NCBI GenBank assembly: GCA_965219635.1 | Contig: OZ244783.1 | Location: 930,001 to 994,000, forward strand | Length of the DNA: 64,000 nt | Direction of reading: 5' to 3' | Origin: JAPOXR01 sp965219635 | GTDB lineage: Bacteria; Pseudomonadota; Alphaproteobacteria; Rhodobacterales; Rhodobacteraceae | Part shown: positions 15,973 through 24,614 of the stretch, piece by piece | Position numbering within the stretch: position 1 is the first letter of the stretch | How the letters are laid out: the number at the start of each line of letters is the position of its first letter | Program-made: the position numbers and the translations under genes | Notes under the pieces: model-generated | Databases searched by the model: none | The model's input: the letters and a program-made list of their open reading frames with translations, nothing else | What the model was told of the DNA's origin: nothing

Positions 15973-16920
15973 ATGGCTCAAGCTGACGGAGATGATCATG
16001 CCATGACGGCCGGCCAGACTGGTGAATTGCCGTTCAAGGCAAGCGATGAGCAGCAGCGGCGAATGGACACTGCGAGTGCCTGGTTCGCCCAATTGCAGTG
16101 TCTCATCTGCGACCGCTTCGAAGCGGCCGAGCAGCGTTTCAGCGATCCCGGCCGCGCTGCTGCGGTTCGAAAGGAGACGACTCGAAGAACCACAGAGGCT
16201 GGAGGCAATGGCGGCGGCGGTGTCATGGCGCGGATCGACGGAGGTACGGTATTCGAGAAGGCCGGTGTGAACTTCTCAGTGGTCCACGGAACATTGGCGC
16301 CCGCAGCGCAACGGTCGCTTTCTTCCAGCAAGGAGCTACCCGGCCTCGAAGACGATCCGAGTTTCTGGGCATCGGGTGTGTCGGTAGTTTGCCACATGAG
16401 CAACCCGATGGTCCCGGCGGTTCACTTCAATACCCGCATGTTCTGGACCCCAGTCCGCAGCTGGTTTGGCGGCGGAAGCGACCTGAACCCATGTATCGAA
16501 ATAGCCGAAGATGTTCGGCATTTTCATGCTGAACTGAAGGCGTGCTGTGATCGGTATTCCACGGACTGTCATGAGCGCTACCGAAGCTGGGCAGACGACT
16601 ACTTCTACATTCGTCACCGCAAGCGGCCGCGCGGCGCAGGTGGCATCTTCTTTGATGATCTCGATTCAGGCGACTGGGACAGGGATTTCAAGTTCGTAAC
16701 GGACCTTGGCTCGGCCTTTTTGGAAGCCTGGTTGCCGATAGTGGAGCGCAGGCAGCAAGAATCCTGGACCGAACATGACCGGGAAACCCAGCTGCTGCAT
16801 CGCGGCGCCTATGTGGAGTTCAATCTGCTCTATGATCGTGGCACGAGATTCGGATTGGAAACGGGGCACGATCCTGATGCTGTGCTGATGAGCCTTCCCC
16901 CGATCGCGCGCTGGAAGTAG
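15973..16920 (+). CDS. hemF: Oxygen-dependent coproporphyrinogen III oxidase
   Basis: This is a 315-residue HemF, the aerobic enzyme that converts coproporphyrinogen III to protoporphyrinogen IX in haem synthesis. Family blocks are present in order: VFEKAGVNFSVVHG, SVVCHMSNPMVPAVHFNTR, FGGGSDLNP, RGAGGIFFDDLD, and RRGAYVEFNLLYDRGTRFGL in the form HRGAYVEFNLLYDRG. The aerobic enzyme implies that the organism uses oxygen. The ATG at 15973 or one ten codons later could be the start. It converges on hemE, leaving 33 bases between stop codons. Confidence 0.95.
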   Translation: MAQADGDDHAMTAGQTGELPFKASDEQQRRMDTASAWFAQLQCLICDRFEAAEQRFSDPGRAAAVRKETTRRTTEAGGNGGGGVMARIDGGTVFEKAGVNFSVVHGTLAPAAQRSLSSSKELPGLEDDPSFWASGVSVVCHMSNPMVPAVHFNTRMFWTPVRSWFGGGSDLNPCIEIAEDVRHFHAELKACCDRYSTDCHERYRSWADDYFYIRHRKRPRGAGGIFFDDLDSGDWDRDFKFVTDLGSAFLEAWLPIVERRQQESWTEHDRETQLLHRGAYVEFNLLYDRGTRFGLETGHDPDAVLMSLPPIARWK

Positions 16921-16953
16921 CTCAACAGGCTCTCCCAAGCGATGCAATCCTGC

Positions 16954-17988
16954 TCAATTCGCCCGGACTGCATCCAACATCGCTTCGACATTCCCGATTT
17001 TCGCATCGGGTGTAATGCCGTGCCCAAGGTTGAAGATGTGTGGTCCTCCCGCAAGTGATTTCACAATCCTATTGGTCTCTTCCACGAGGCGTGTCCCGCC
17101 GGTCACGAGCAACTGTGGATCAAGATTGCCTTGTACGCATACATGGGGTTGCAGTTCCGTAGCCGCCCAATCTGGAGCAACGCTGTGGTCGATGGCGAGG
17201 CAGTTGGCTGCGCAGGCGGCGGCCAATTCGCCGTAGCGTTGGCCAGCACCTCTCGGAAAGAAAATGATTGGCACATCCGGGTGCGTTTTCCTCACCGCAT
17301 CCACAATGCGCCGGTTCGGTTCGGCAACAAACTCGCCGAATTCCTTGTCTTCGAGTTCACCTGCCCATGTGTCAAACAGCTTGACCACCTCGGCGCCGGC
17401 ATTGATCTGTTCGCAGAGATGCAACGCCGTTGCCTCCACGAGACGGCTTGTGAGGAGACGGAGGCTTGCGCCTTGTTCCTTGAGGAATGCCAGAGCGGGC
17501 TCCCGGCCGCGCTTGTGATTGCCGGAAATCATGTATGTTGCAACTGTCCAGGGCGAACCGGCAAATCCAATAAGAGTTGCTCCAGCGGGCTGTTCCCGCC
17601 TCAGTATCCGCAAGGCCTCATAGACAGGCGACAGCAGTTCGGGGACTATTTCAGGTGAGCGCAGGCCTGCGATGGCGGAAGCATCAGTGACTGGAGAGAG
17701 GCGGGGGCCATAACCATCTACGAACTCAAGATCCGAGCCGAGAGCGTGAGGTATCAGGAGAATATCCGAAAACAGGATCGTGGCGTCAAAGCCAAATCGG
17801 AACATGGGCTGCAGCGAAGCTTCGGCTGCCAGTTCGGGTGTGTAGCAGAGGTCAAGGAATGTGCCCGCGCGCTCGCGAAGCGCCCGGTATTCGGGGAGAT
17901 AGCGGCCGGCCTGGCGCATCAACCAAACAGGAGGTGTCGGCGCAATTTCTCCGCGAAGCACCTTGAGCAACAGCTTTTGTTCCGTCAT
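16954..17988 (-). CDS. hemE: Uroporphyrinogen decarboxylase
   Basis: This is a 344-residue HemE, the cytosolic enzyme that removes four carboxyl groups from uroporphyrinogen III. The conserved N-terminal signature PPVWLMRQAGRYLPEYR (about residues 19-35) and the loop FSDILLIPHALG are present. GFAGSPWTVATYMI and the late FNLGHGITPDAKIGNVEAMLD also match. The length is normal. It is divergent from hemC with 95 bases between start codons, an arrangement common in alphaproteobacteria. Confidence 0.96.
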   Translation of the reverse strand: MTEQKLLLKVLRGEIAPTPPVWLMRQAGRYLPEYRALRERAGTFLDLCYTPELAAEASLQPMFRFGFDATILFSDILLIPHALGSDLEFVDGYGPRLSPVTDASAIAGLRSPEIVPELLSPVYEALRILRREQPAGATLIGFAGSPWTVATYMISGNHKRGREPALAFLKEQGASLRLLTSRLVEATALHLCEQINAGAEVVKLFDTWAGELEDKEFGEFVAEPNRRIVDAVRKTHPDVPIIFFPRGAGQRYGELAAACAANCLAIDHSVAPDWAATELQPHVCVQGNLDPQLLVTGGTRLVEETNRIVKSLAGGPHIFNLGHGITPDAKIGNVEAMLDAVRAN

Positions 17989-18083
17989 TCGGTACCCAGT
18001 TCAGCTGGAGGTTGTTCGCACCGCAAAGATGTGTCTTGGAGTGCGGTCTGGATGATCGTGCGCTGTCCTATAGGAAATCGGCA

Positions 18084-19031
18084 ATGATAGGCAAAGCGGC
18101 TCAGTGGTCTGAAGGGATCAGGATCGGCACCCGGGGGTCACAACTCGCATTGGTGCAGGCCGGAATGGTCCAAGACAGGCTTGTTGAAGTTCACGGCATT
18201 GATCCGGACAGGATCACCATAGTCCCGATTACAACCAGTGGTGACAGAATCCAGGACAGGCCAGTCCATCAGATCGGTGGCAAGGGGGTGTTCTGCAAGG
18301 AAATCGAGGAGAAACTGTTGGACGGCCTGATCGATATTGCCGTCCACTCCTTGAAGGACATGCCAGCGGTGCAACCGGACGGGCTGTATATCGGTTGCAT
18401 TTTGAAGAGGGGCGATCCGAGGGATGCGCTGGTTTCCTCGAAGCTGAACGGTGTAACGAACTTGCCGCCAGGCACCCGTTTGGGAACATCCAGTATCCGA
18501 AGGCGGACACAGTTGCTGAAGTTGAACCCATCGCTCAATGTGGAGGGGTTGCGAGGCAATGTTCAGACGCGCCTGGAAAAGCTGGCGGAAGGGTCTCTGG
18601 ATGGAGCCATACTGGCCCTTGAAGGGTTGAGGCGGTTGGAGATACAGGGCGTCGGCATCCACCCGCTCGAAGCCAGCGAACTCTTGCCGTCACCGGCACA
18701 GGCTGCCATTTGCGTTGAGAGAAGGACGCAAGACCATCATATGGCAGATCTGTTGCTCTCCCTTGATGATGCGGCCAGCCGGACTGCGTGCGAGGCCGAA
18801 AGGGAGTTTTTGCGACACCTCGGAGGCGACTGCACCACACCCATTGGTGCGCTAGCCACCATCAAGGGAAGCCGCCTTACCTTGACAGGCGAACTTCTGC
18901 ATCCGGACGGCGGCGTCAGCGTGAGGGACAGGGTGGCAGGGCATGTTTCCGAGCACAAGGAACTCGGAAAGCGCCTTGCCTGCCGGATCGCTGAAGAGTT
19001 CGGACGGGTTGCCGAGCGGCAAGGCGATTGA
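18084..19031 (+). CDS. hemC: Hydroxymethylbilane synthase (porphobilinogen deaminase)
   Basis: This is a 315-residue HemC, which polymerises four porphobilinogen units into hydroxymethylbilane. The start IRIGTRGSQLALVQA, the HSLKDMPA motif, the RRRTQLLKLNPSL stretch and the cofactor-binding cysteine in LGGDCTTPIGA are all present; the cysteine carries the dipyrromethane primer. I chose the ATG at 18084 because AGGAA lies seven bases upstream. The frame is open 24 codons further upstream, but that part has no family similarity. With hemE and hemF it makes a small haem cluster. Confidence 0.95.
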   Translation: MIGKAAQWSEGIRIGTRGSQLALVQAGMVQDRLVEVHGIDPDRITIVPITTSGDRIQDRPVHQIGGKGVFCKEIEEKLLDGLIDIAVHSLKDMPAVQPDGLYIGCILKRGDPRDALVSSKLNGVTNLPPGTRLGTSSIRRRTQLLKLNPSLNVEGLRGNVQTRLEKLAEGSLDGAILALEGLRRLEIQGVGIHPLEASELLPSPAQAAICVERRTQDHHMADLLLSLDDAASRTACEAEREFLRHLGGDCTTPIGALATIKGSRLTLTGELLHPDGGVSVRDRVAGHVSEHKELGKRLACRIAEEFGRVAERQGD

Positions 19032-19637
19032 TTCTTGGTACGACTTTCGCCTGAACCGGTGCCCGGATTCATGGCAGGCCTGACATGGGCTGAGTTGCCA
19101 ACGGGTTGTCTCTGGTGCTGAACTTTGAGTGCTGTGTGCCATCATCCGCCGAAGCTCAGTATGAACTCTGTTTCCTGCAGCTATTGCAGCGTGGTCCGCT
19201 GGCCTGCGAATCCGGCTTCGATCATCATTGGGTTATCAGCTCGCTTGGAGAAGTGGGTGAGGATGTTCTGGACAGCGGTGGTGGTAATCACGGGTGCTTC
19301 GATGCCGGTGTGGAACCAATGATCGTATTCCGGGAGTTTTGTCGCACGCAACATAAGGGAAGAACAGTTCTGCCGCAGCGGTGAAACTGGTCGGGCTGGA
19401 CTGAAGTCAACGCCGCTGTGGTTCCAACAGCGAGACCGCGTGGCATGGGACAAAATTCAGCGAGTTCCCGTACCTCAAATGTGGTCCGAACCCCGCCAAG
19501 ATTGATGCCCTTGCACCGAAGACCATTGCAAGATCCTCTTCAGACTACAGAAGCTGGGTTGGTGATCCGGGTAGGGTCAAGCCCCGGTGCGCAGCGCGAA
19601 CTCCCCATACTCGTCCATGCCGTCGCCGACGCGATCG
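19032..19637. other. Gene-poor stretch between hemC and hipA
   Basis: About 600 bases with no gene I can support. A minus-strand open frame at 19181-19453 (90 codons) ends with a plausible-looking protein stretch (DHWFHTGIEAPV, then LTHFSKRADNP), which could be a gene remnant, but I see no family match and no ribosome-binding site. Confidence 0.4.
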
Positions 19638-20942
19638 TTACTTGCCGCCCAAGTCCAAGCGAAACGCATTCTCGATCCGGGCAACATCCGTCGGCTCAAC
19701 CTCAGCTTTCTCTGCATGCACGTGCCACTTCCTGATTGAACCCACGACATCTGCAATGGCCTGCCTTGCCCGCCCGGGCTTGAGGCCCACGTTTGATGCG
19801 AAAGTCATCAGGTCGTCATGGGTAAAGTCGTTTCGTTTGCCGGCCAGACTCATTTGGTGATCACGTGTCCAGGCCCCGCTAGGGTTGTAAGCGTAGACCA
19901 CATCGTAGGCTGGCGACAGACGCCATGAACCTGACCGGTCCATGAGGAAGGCGATATTCTTGACGTGGTCATCCTGATTGCGTGCCACCACGTTGAAGAC
20001 CGCACGCCTGAATTGTTGTTCCACGATGTCCATCCCGAGACCAAGATCACGGATTGTCAGGGTTGCCTGCTCGTACGAATAAGATGCCGGGTCATTGAAG
20101 TCGAAATGTTGCATCGCGCCGAGGGATTGCATGTGGATCTTTCCGCCACGTCCGTCCCGGTCGAACCGGCGGGTCATGAAGTGGCTGTGGCCGCCCTCAT
20201 GGTGGAGCCTGCACTCCGACATGTCGATCCCCGATTCCCTTGCCATGAAGTAATAGGCGTACTCGATCTTACCGTAGCCTTGAGGGTCGGCGAGTTCCTT
20301 GTCACGGTTGTTGGAGACGCCATCAAACTTCAGGAGCCAGTGCTGGAAGCCCTCGTTGGCCTTCACTTGCCCGGACCTGAATTCCCCGGTCTCACTGTTC
20401 CATGCGAGCACAGCCTTTGCGCGCGCACCGCCCGCAGATGTTCCGACGCTCAAGATATCTTCAAGCGCCTCTGCGTCATCCTTGTTCCCGAGCCTCCCGG
20501 CCAGGTTGCCGCGCTCTCCCAAGACCCTGCTGGCGAGACCAACCAACTGGGCAACTTCCAGAATTTTCGATCGGGACGCTTTGTCAAAGGCAGGCTCGAA
20601 CTCCAATGCTCCGACCCCGCGCTTGCCGATGTAGCAAAGCCGGTCAACCGGGCTGAACCGGTCTGCGTTTTGGCCCGTTTCGGCGAGCCAAGCATCGATC
20701 AGCCTGTTGCCAAACTTGTCCGGCAACGCGTCCGCCAACATGCCCGGCAGCCCATTGAAGGTCTCTCTTCGAAGAACCGGAAACTCGTAAGGCGCTTCCC
20801 GGACCGGCATCTTCAAGGGCGCGACCTCAATGCCCGCACTCACAAAATCTGGATCGTACTGAAAGACGCCGATTTCGCGAGCCTCGTCCCAACTTACGGC
20901 GCCAATGCGCCGCCCCCAAAGCATGACGCTCGCGTCAGTCAC
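19638..20942 (-). CDS. hipA: HipA-family toxin kinase
   Basis: This is a 434-residue HipA-like serine/threonine kinase toxin. An N-terminal region (LWGRRIGAVSWDEARE) is followed by the kinase core: GTSAGGARAKAVLAW for the nucleotide loop, WLLKFDG for the ATP lysine, RFDRDGRGGKIHM, the catalytic loop NQDDHVKNIAF, and LSPAYDVV for the metal-binding aspartate. HipA kinases phosphorylate aminoacyl-tRNA synthetases and induce dormancy. I chose the GTG at 20942 because it overlaps the hipB stop codon by eight bases and the product then starts at the family N-terminus. The frame is open another 82 codons upstream, but that stretch lies inside hipB in another frame. All catalytic residues appear intact. 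Confidence 0.9.
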   Translation of the reverse strand: MTDASVMLWGRRIGAVSWDEAREIGVFQYDPDFVSAGIEVAPLKMPVREAPYEFPVLRRETFNGLPGMLADALPDKFGNRLIDAWLAETGQNADRFSPVDRLCYIGKRGVGALEFEPAFDKASRSKILEVAQLVGLASRVLGERGNLAGRLGNKDDAEALEDILSVGTSAGGARAKAVLAWNSETGEFRSGQVKANEGFQHWLLKFDGVSNNRDKELADPQGYGKIEYAYYFMARESGIDMSECRLHHEGGHSHFMTRRFDRDGRGGKIHMQSLGAMQHFDFNDPASYSYEQATLTIRDLGLGMDIVEQQFRRAVFNVVARNQDDHVKNIAFLMDRSGSWRLSPAYDVVYAYNPSGAWTRDHQMSLAGKRNDFTHDDLMTFASNVGLKPGRARQAIADVVGSIRKWHVHAEKAEVEPTDVARIENAFRLDLGGK

Positions 20943-21273
20943 CTGTCTGGTCGCCCCATCTCCAGGTCGACCCAGCCGAACGTCTTGCGGCAGGGCTGGC
21001 CCGCCTGCGTTCGCTCCCTTTCTGGGATACGCGTTCAATGGGACGGATATGGCCCTCGGGCAGGGAGGAGAGGATGGCCTCCTCGACATCCAGTGCCGTG
21101 GCAACGCGTAAGAACGTGTCAAGGGTCGAGGGCCCACCTGCCTCAAGGCGGCGCAAAGTACGCACGCCAATTCCAGCCCTTTCGGCAAGCGCGGCCTGCG
21201 TCACATTGCGGGCGAGCCGCAGACGCGCAAGACGTTGCCCGACCTCCAGTTCAATCTGTCTTGATGTCACCAT
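20935..21273 (-). CDS. hipB: HipB-like antitoxin, XRE-family repressor
   Basis: This is a 112-residue Cro/C1-type DNA-binding protein. The helix-turn-helix is LRLARNVTQAALAERAGIGVRTLRRLEAG (quoted in parts: LARNVTQAALAERAG, then IGVRTLRRLE), at about residues 17-45. HipB proteins bind and inhibit HipA and repress their own operon. The ATG has AAGGAT about five bases upstream. The C-terminal tail (RRRASPAARRSAGSTWRWGD) is unstructured-looking and hydrophobic at its end, as in HipB tails that plug HipA. The stop overlaps the hipA start, as expected for a toxin-antitoxin pair. Upstream lie repeated operator-like motifs. Confidence 0.88.
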   Translation of the reverse strand: MVTSRQIELEVGQRLARLRLARNVTQAALAERAGIGVRTLRRLEAGGPSTLDTFLRVATALDVEEAILSSLPEGHIRPIERVSQKGSERRRASPAARRSAGSTWRWGDQTGD

Positions 21274-21359
21274 GTCATCCTTGACGGCCGCGAGCTGCCA
21301 GTTGAGCGTTGCCTAATGGCTTGCAGACCACATATATGGCCCGCCGCTCTCATGCCTGT

Positions 21360-21446
21360 CAATAGGCCGTATACGACCGGTAAAGCGAGTATTTGGCTCC
21401 GAACGGCCTAATTCGGCCTGTTGAATAGGCCAATAGTGCGTATTCG
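21360..21446. promoter_or_regulatory. Repeated operator-like motifs upstream of hipBA
   Basis: CAATAGGCCGTATACG at 21360-21375 and CAATAGTGCGTATTCG at 21431-21446 agree at 13 of 16 positions. Between them, GGCCTAATT at 21405-21413 is in inverted orientation to AATAGGCC at 21424-21431. Such spaced repeats 90-170 bases upstream of hipB resemble the multiple operator sites through which HipB represses its own operon. Binding is inference. Confidence 0.45.
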
Positions 21447-22096
21447 TGAGGGCCCGTCTGGTTTGTCCACTCCTGCATACCGGGCATTTGCCTCGGAAAA
21501 CCTGCAGTTGCTGCCAAACGGCTCGACTCAACATTGCCCGCATCCAACAGCGCGACAGCACCGCCTGGTGCCTGACCAAACAGCAATTGTGGCGGCATCG
21601 CCCCTGCGAACGGGATCGACGGCCAGGAAAGACGGATCATCGGCACTTGCAAGGACCCACCCATTGTCAAATTCAACATCTCTGTGGACCAATCCGGAAG
21701 AACCGAAGCGCAGAGCTGGAGGCCCGTTGCCCAGGGTGCTGCCGATGGCTCCGTACGGGCATGATTTTTTCTTTGAACGAGCGAGGCAGTGCGCGAAAAG
21801 AGCGGAATTGCCGGGCCTTGCGCCAGTCCCGGCCGACCCAGGCAACGAGTATTGCAACTGCATGTGTTTCGAATTCAATATGCCCTGTGACCTTGGTGCC
21901 CCTCAATGTTCAGGTTCGAGTGGGAAATGAAGGAAATCACTCTCAGATGCAGAAGCATATCCGGGATATTGAGAAATTTGCGGCAACCGGACTGCAACAT
22001 TTATCCGTTCAGGAAGAGAGCGCCGGGCAGGAGCTTTGCAACAAATGTCTTGGCCATGGCTGCGACCGCCAGGATGCACGCAAGAAGAACTGACAA
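21447..22096. other. Gene-poor stretch between hipBA operators and the flavoprotein gene
   Basis: About 650 bases without a supportable gene. Several frames stay open, but none has a clear start site or recognisable motif. A minus-strand stretch at about 21560-21700 (VHRDVEFDNGWVLASADDP) has coding-like codon choice and might be a decayed gene. A T-rich run (gattttttctttg) sits at about 21762-21775. Confidence 0.35.
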
Positions 22097-24130
22097 ATGA
22101 CCAACGACCCGCTGCTTCAACCCTACCGCCTCAAGCATCTCGTTCTCCGCAACCGGATCATGACATCAAGCCATGAACCGGCCTATCCGGAAGACGGAAT
22201 GCCCAAGGACCGATACCGGCTCTACCACCTGGAACGGGCAAAGGCTGGAGTGGCTCTGACCATGACGGCCGGTTCTGCGGTCGTGTCCCGGGACAGCCCT
22301 CCTGCATTCAACAATGTGCTGGCGTGGAAGGACGAAGTTGTCGGCTGGATGAAGAGGCTAACAGACGATTGTCATGAGGCCGGCGCGGCCGTGATGATCC
22401 AGCTTACACATCTGGGGCGCCGCACGCGCTGGGACACTGGGGATTGGCTCCCTTCGGTTGCCGCCGGACCATGGCGCGAACCGGCACACAGGGCGTTTCC
22501 GAAGATCATCGAGGATTGGGATATTGCCCGTATCGTAAACGACTTTGCGGACGCAACGGAGCGCATGAAGGAAGCAGGCCTCGATGGGGTGGAATACGAA
22601 TGCTACGGCCACCTCATGGACCAGTTCCTCAGTCCACTCACAAATGCGATGGAGCCTCCCTACGGCGGCAGCTTGGAAAACCGGATCCGCTTTGCGATGG
22701 AAGTGCTTCAAGCCTGCAGGGCGAGGGTCGGTGATGATTTCCTCCTCGGGGTTCGATACACTGCTGACGAGAACGAGAAAGGCGGGATCAGCGTTGAGGA
22801 AGGAGTGCAGATTGCCAAACTCTTCAAGGCGTCGGGAATGGTTGATTTTGTCAATATCATTCGCGGGCGCATCCATACCGATCCGGCGCTGACGAAGGTC
22901 ATTCCATTGCAGGGCATGCGCCTTGCCCCGCACCTTGATCTTGCAGGCCGCATCCGGTCGGAAGTCGGTTTGCCCACCTTCCATGCAGCGCGCATTGCCG
23001 ATGTGGCGACTGCGAGGCATGCCATCGCCTCCGGGCAACTCGACATGGCAGGCATGACCCGGGCGCACATGGCCGACCCCCACATAGTCAGGAAGATCAT
23101 GGACGGCCGGGAAGATGAAATTCGCCCGTGCGTCGGAGCCACCTATTGCCTTGATCGCATCTATCAGGGCGCCGCCGCGGTCTGCATCCACAATCCGTCC
23201 ACCGGAAGGGAGGCTGAGCTTCCACACGAGTTGGAAAAGGTGGACTCACCGCGACGGGTTGTGATTGTCGGAGCCGGTCCGGCAGGATTGGAGGCGGCCC
23301 GGGTCGCTGCCATCCGAGGGCACTCGGTTACCGTCCTTGAAGCAGGTGGGCTGCCTGGGGGACAGGTGCTGCTAGCTTCGCGTAGCCCGCGCAAGGCGGA
23401 AATGATCGGCCTGATCGACTGGCGCATGGCCCAGTGTGCAGCACGCGATGTCGAGTTCCGGTTCGATTGCCTGGCAGAGGCCGAGGATGTTCTGGCGCTT
23501 GATCCCGATGTGGTGATTGCAGCAACGGGCGGTTTGCCAAGCACGAACATTCTTGATCAGGGAAATGAACTGGTCGTGCCCGCATGGGATATACTGACGG
23601 GGGATGCCAAACCGGAAGCGAACATTCTGCTCTTCGACGATGCTGGCGATCATGTAGCGCTGCAGGCTGCCGAGCGGCTTATGGAAGAGGGTGCAACGCT
23701 CGAAATCATGACCCCCGACAGGAGTTTTGCTCCTGAAGTCATGGGTATGAACCTGGCGCCGTACGTACGAAACCTCCAGCAAGGAAACGTGAAGTTTACG
23801 GTCACTTACCGGCTCAAGGCGGTCGAATTGCACGGCAACAGGCTACGGGCGGTCGTGGGCTCGGATTATTCTGATCTGTCCCAATTCAGGGAGATTGATC
23901 AGGTGATCGTCAACTACGGCACAGTTCCCCTCGACGAGCTATATTTTGAATTGAAGCCCCAGTCGGTCAACCTTGGAGCAGTGGATTACGATGCATTGAT
24001 TGATGGGCGTGCGCAAAAGTTGACTGGCGGCCCGGGCCGCTTTCAGCTCTTCAGGATCGGAGACGCTGTGGCATCGCGCAACACCCATGCAGCCATATAT
24101 GATGCGTTCAGGCTGATGAGGACTCTGTAG
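22097..24130 (+). CDS. TMADH/2,4-dienoyl-CoA-reductase-type FMN/FAD oxidoreductase, probable N-demethylase
   Basis: This is a 677-residue two-part flavoprotein. Residues 1 to about 340 form an old-yellow-enzyme TIM barrel that binds FMN (IQLTHLGRRTRW, YECYGHLMDQFLSP, then PPYGGSLENRIRF). Residues about 385-677 form a nucleotide-binding half with VVIVGAGPAGLEAARV (about 388-403). The iron-sulfur region between them has Cys345, Cys351 and Cys363, but Ala348 stands where trimethylamine dehydrogenase has a fourth ligand. This pattern (CVGATYC) is, to my knowledge, typical of N-methylproline or betaine demethylases of this superfamily, so an N-methylated amine or amino acid is a reasonable substrate guess. 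It converges with the DUF4387/AtuA/TTT operon. Confidence 0.82.
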   Translation: MTNDPLLQPYRLKHLVLRNRIMTSSHEPAYPEDGMPKDRYRLYHLERAKAGVALTMTAGSAVVSRDSPPAFNNVLAWKDEVVGWMKRLTDDCHEAGAAVMIQLTHLGRRTRWDTGDWLPSVAAGPWREPAHRAFPKIIEDWDIARIVNDFADATERMKEAGLDGVEYECYGHLMDQFLSPLTNAMEPPYGGSLENRIRFAMEVLQACRARVGDDFLLGVRYTADENEKGGISVEEGVQIAKLFKASGMVDFVNIIRGRIHTDPALTKVIPLQGMRLAPHLDLAGRIRSEVGLPTFHAARIADVATARHAIASGQLDMAGMTRAHMADPHIVRKIMDGREDEIRPCVGATYCLDRIYQGAAAVCIHNPSTGREAELPHELEKVDSPRRVVIVGAGPAGLEAARVAAIRGHSVTVLEAGGLPGGQVLLASRSPRKAEMIGLIDWRMAQCAARDVEFRFDCLAEAEDVLALDPDVVIAATGGLPSTNILDQGNELVVPAWDILTGDAKPEANILLFDDAGDHVALQAAERLMEEGATLEIMTPDRSFAPEVMGMNLAPYVRNLQQGNVKFTVTYRLKAVELHGNRLRAVVGSDYSDLSQFREIDQVIVNYGTVPLDELYFELKPQSVNLGAVDYDALIDGRAQKLTGGPGRFQLFRIGDAVASRNTHAAIYDAFRLMRTL

Positions 24131-24204
24131 AGAAATCCCATGATGGCGGCCATCGGTCCGGCAGCAGGTAGTAGAGTTTTGGGCGCCCGTATGAGTGCCA
24201 GTAT

Positions 24205-24226
24205 TCCGGGTCGTACTTGACCCGGA
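24205..24226. terminator. Bidirectional hairpin between converging operons
   Basis: TCCGGGTC (24205-24212) and GACCCGGA (24219-24226) form a perfect eight-base stem around a six-base loop. It sits 74 bases after the flavoprotein stop and 67 bases after the end of the opposing DUF4387 gene, so it could end transcription from both sides. No strong T-run is present on either strand. Confidence 0.45.
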
Positions 24227-24293
24227 GCCTCTACCGGCAGCGGCCCGGCATAAACGGAGTCGAGTGCAGGAAGCGGAACGACGAAGGGTGCAG

Positions 24294-24614
24294 TCAAGCT
24301 CCTCCGGGTTCGCCGGAAATAACCAACTCTTCCAGCAGAACCGCGAACTGCGCCGCATGCATGTCCCTGTCCCGAACGCTGCCCTGCACTTGAGGCCGGG
24401 AAAAGCTGAACTTCAGAGCGTTGAGGTCCGGCAGTTCGTACCTGCTCAGGGAATCCGGCTGAATATTGAAGAGTCTTGCGACCGCAGCATCAGTGAGTAG
24501 CCGTGTAACCTCCCGGTACTCTTCCTCCGTACGGCAGAACAGGTCGATCGTGACGGCAAAGGGTCCGGCGTTCTTCGAGCGGATATGACCGGTCATATCG
24601 CCGAGCCTGGTCAA
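24294..24614 (-). CDS. DUF4387-family small protein
   Basis: This is a 106-residue acidic cytosolic protein of the DUF4387 type, which is known to travel with AtuA-like proteins. Readable features are GDMTGHIRSKNAGPFAVTIDLF near the N-terminus and AVARLFNIQ and DLNALKFSFSRP further on. It has no membrane segment or signal peptide. The ATG overlaps the stop of the AtuA-like gene by four bases, so the two products are probably made together and may form a complex. Its biochemical role is unknown. It is the last gene of the TTT operon. Confidence 0.8.
   Translation of the reverse strand: MTRLGDMTGHIRSKNAGPFAVTIDLFCRTEEEYREVTRLLTDAAVARLFNIQPDSLSRYELPDLNALKFSFSRPQVQGSVRDRDMHAAQFAVLLEELVISGEPGGA

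Noticed and set aside
19965..21284. Plus-strand open frame of about 439 codons opposite hipBA
   Set aside because: The minus strand carries the complete HipA and HipB motifs. The plus-strand translation has no domain, and high GC content makes long antisense frames common here.
21446..22093. Plus-strand open frame of about 215 codons before the flavoprotein gene
   Set aside because: Its translation is rich in cysteine, arginine and histidine without pattern, it has no start site or motif and it looks non-coding.
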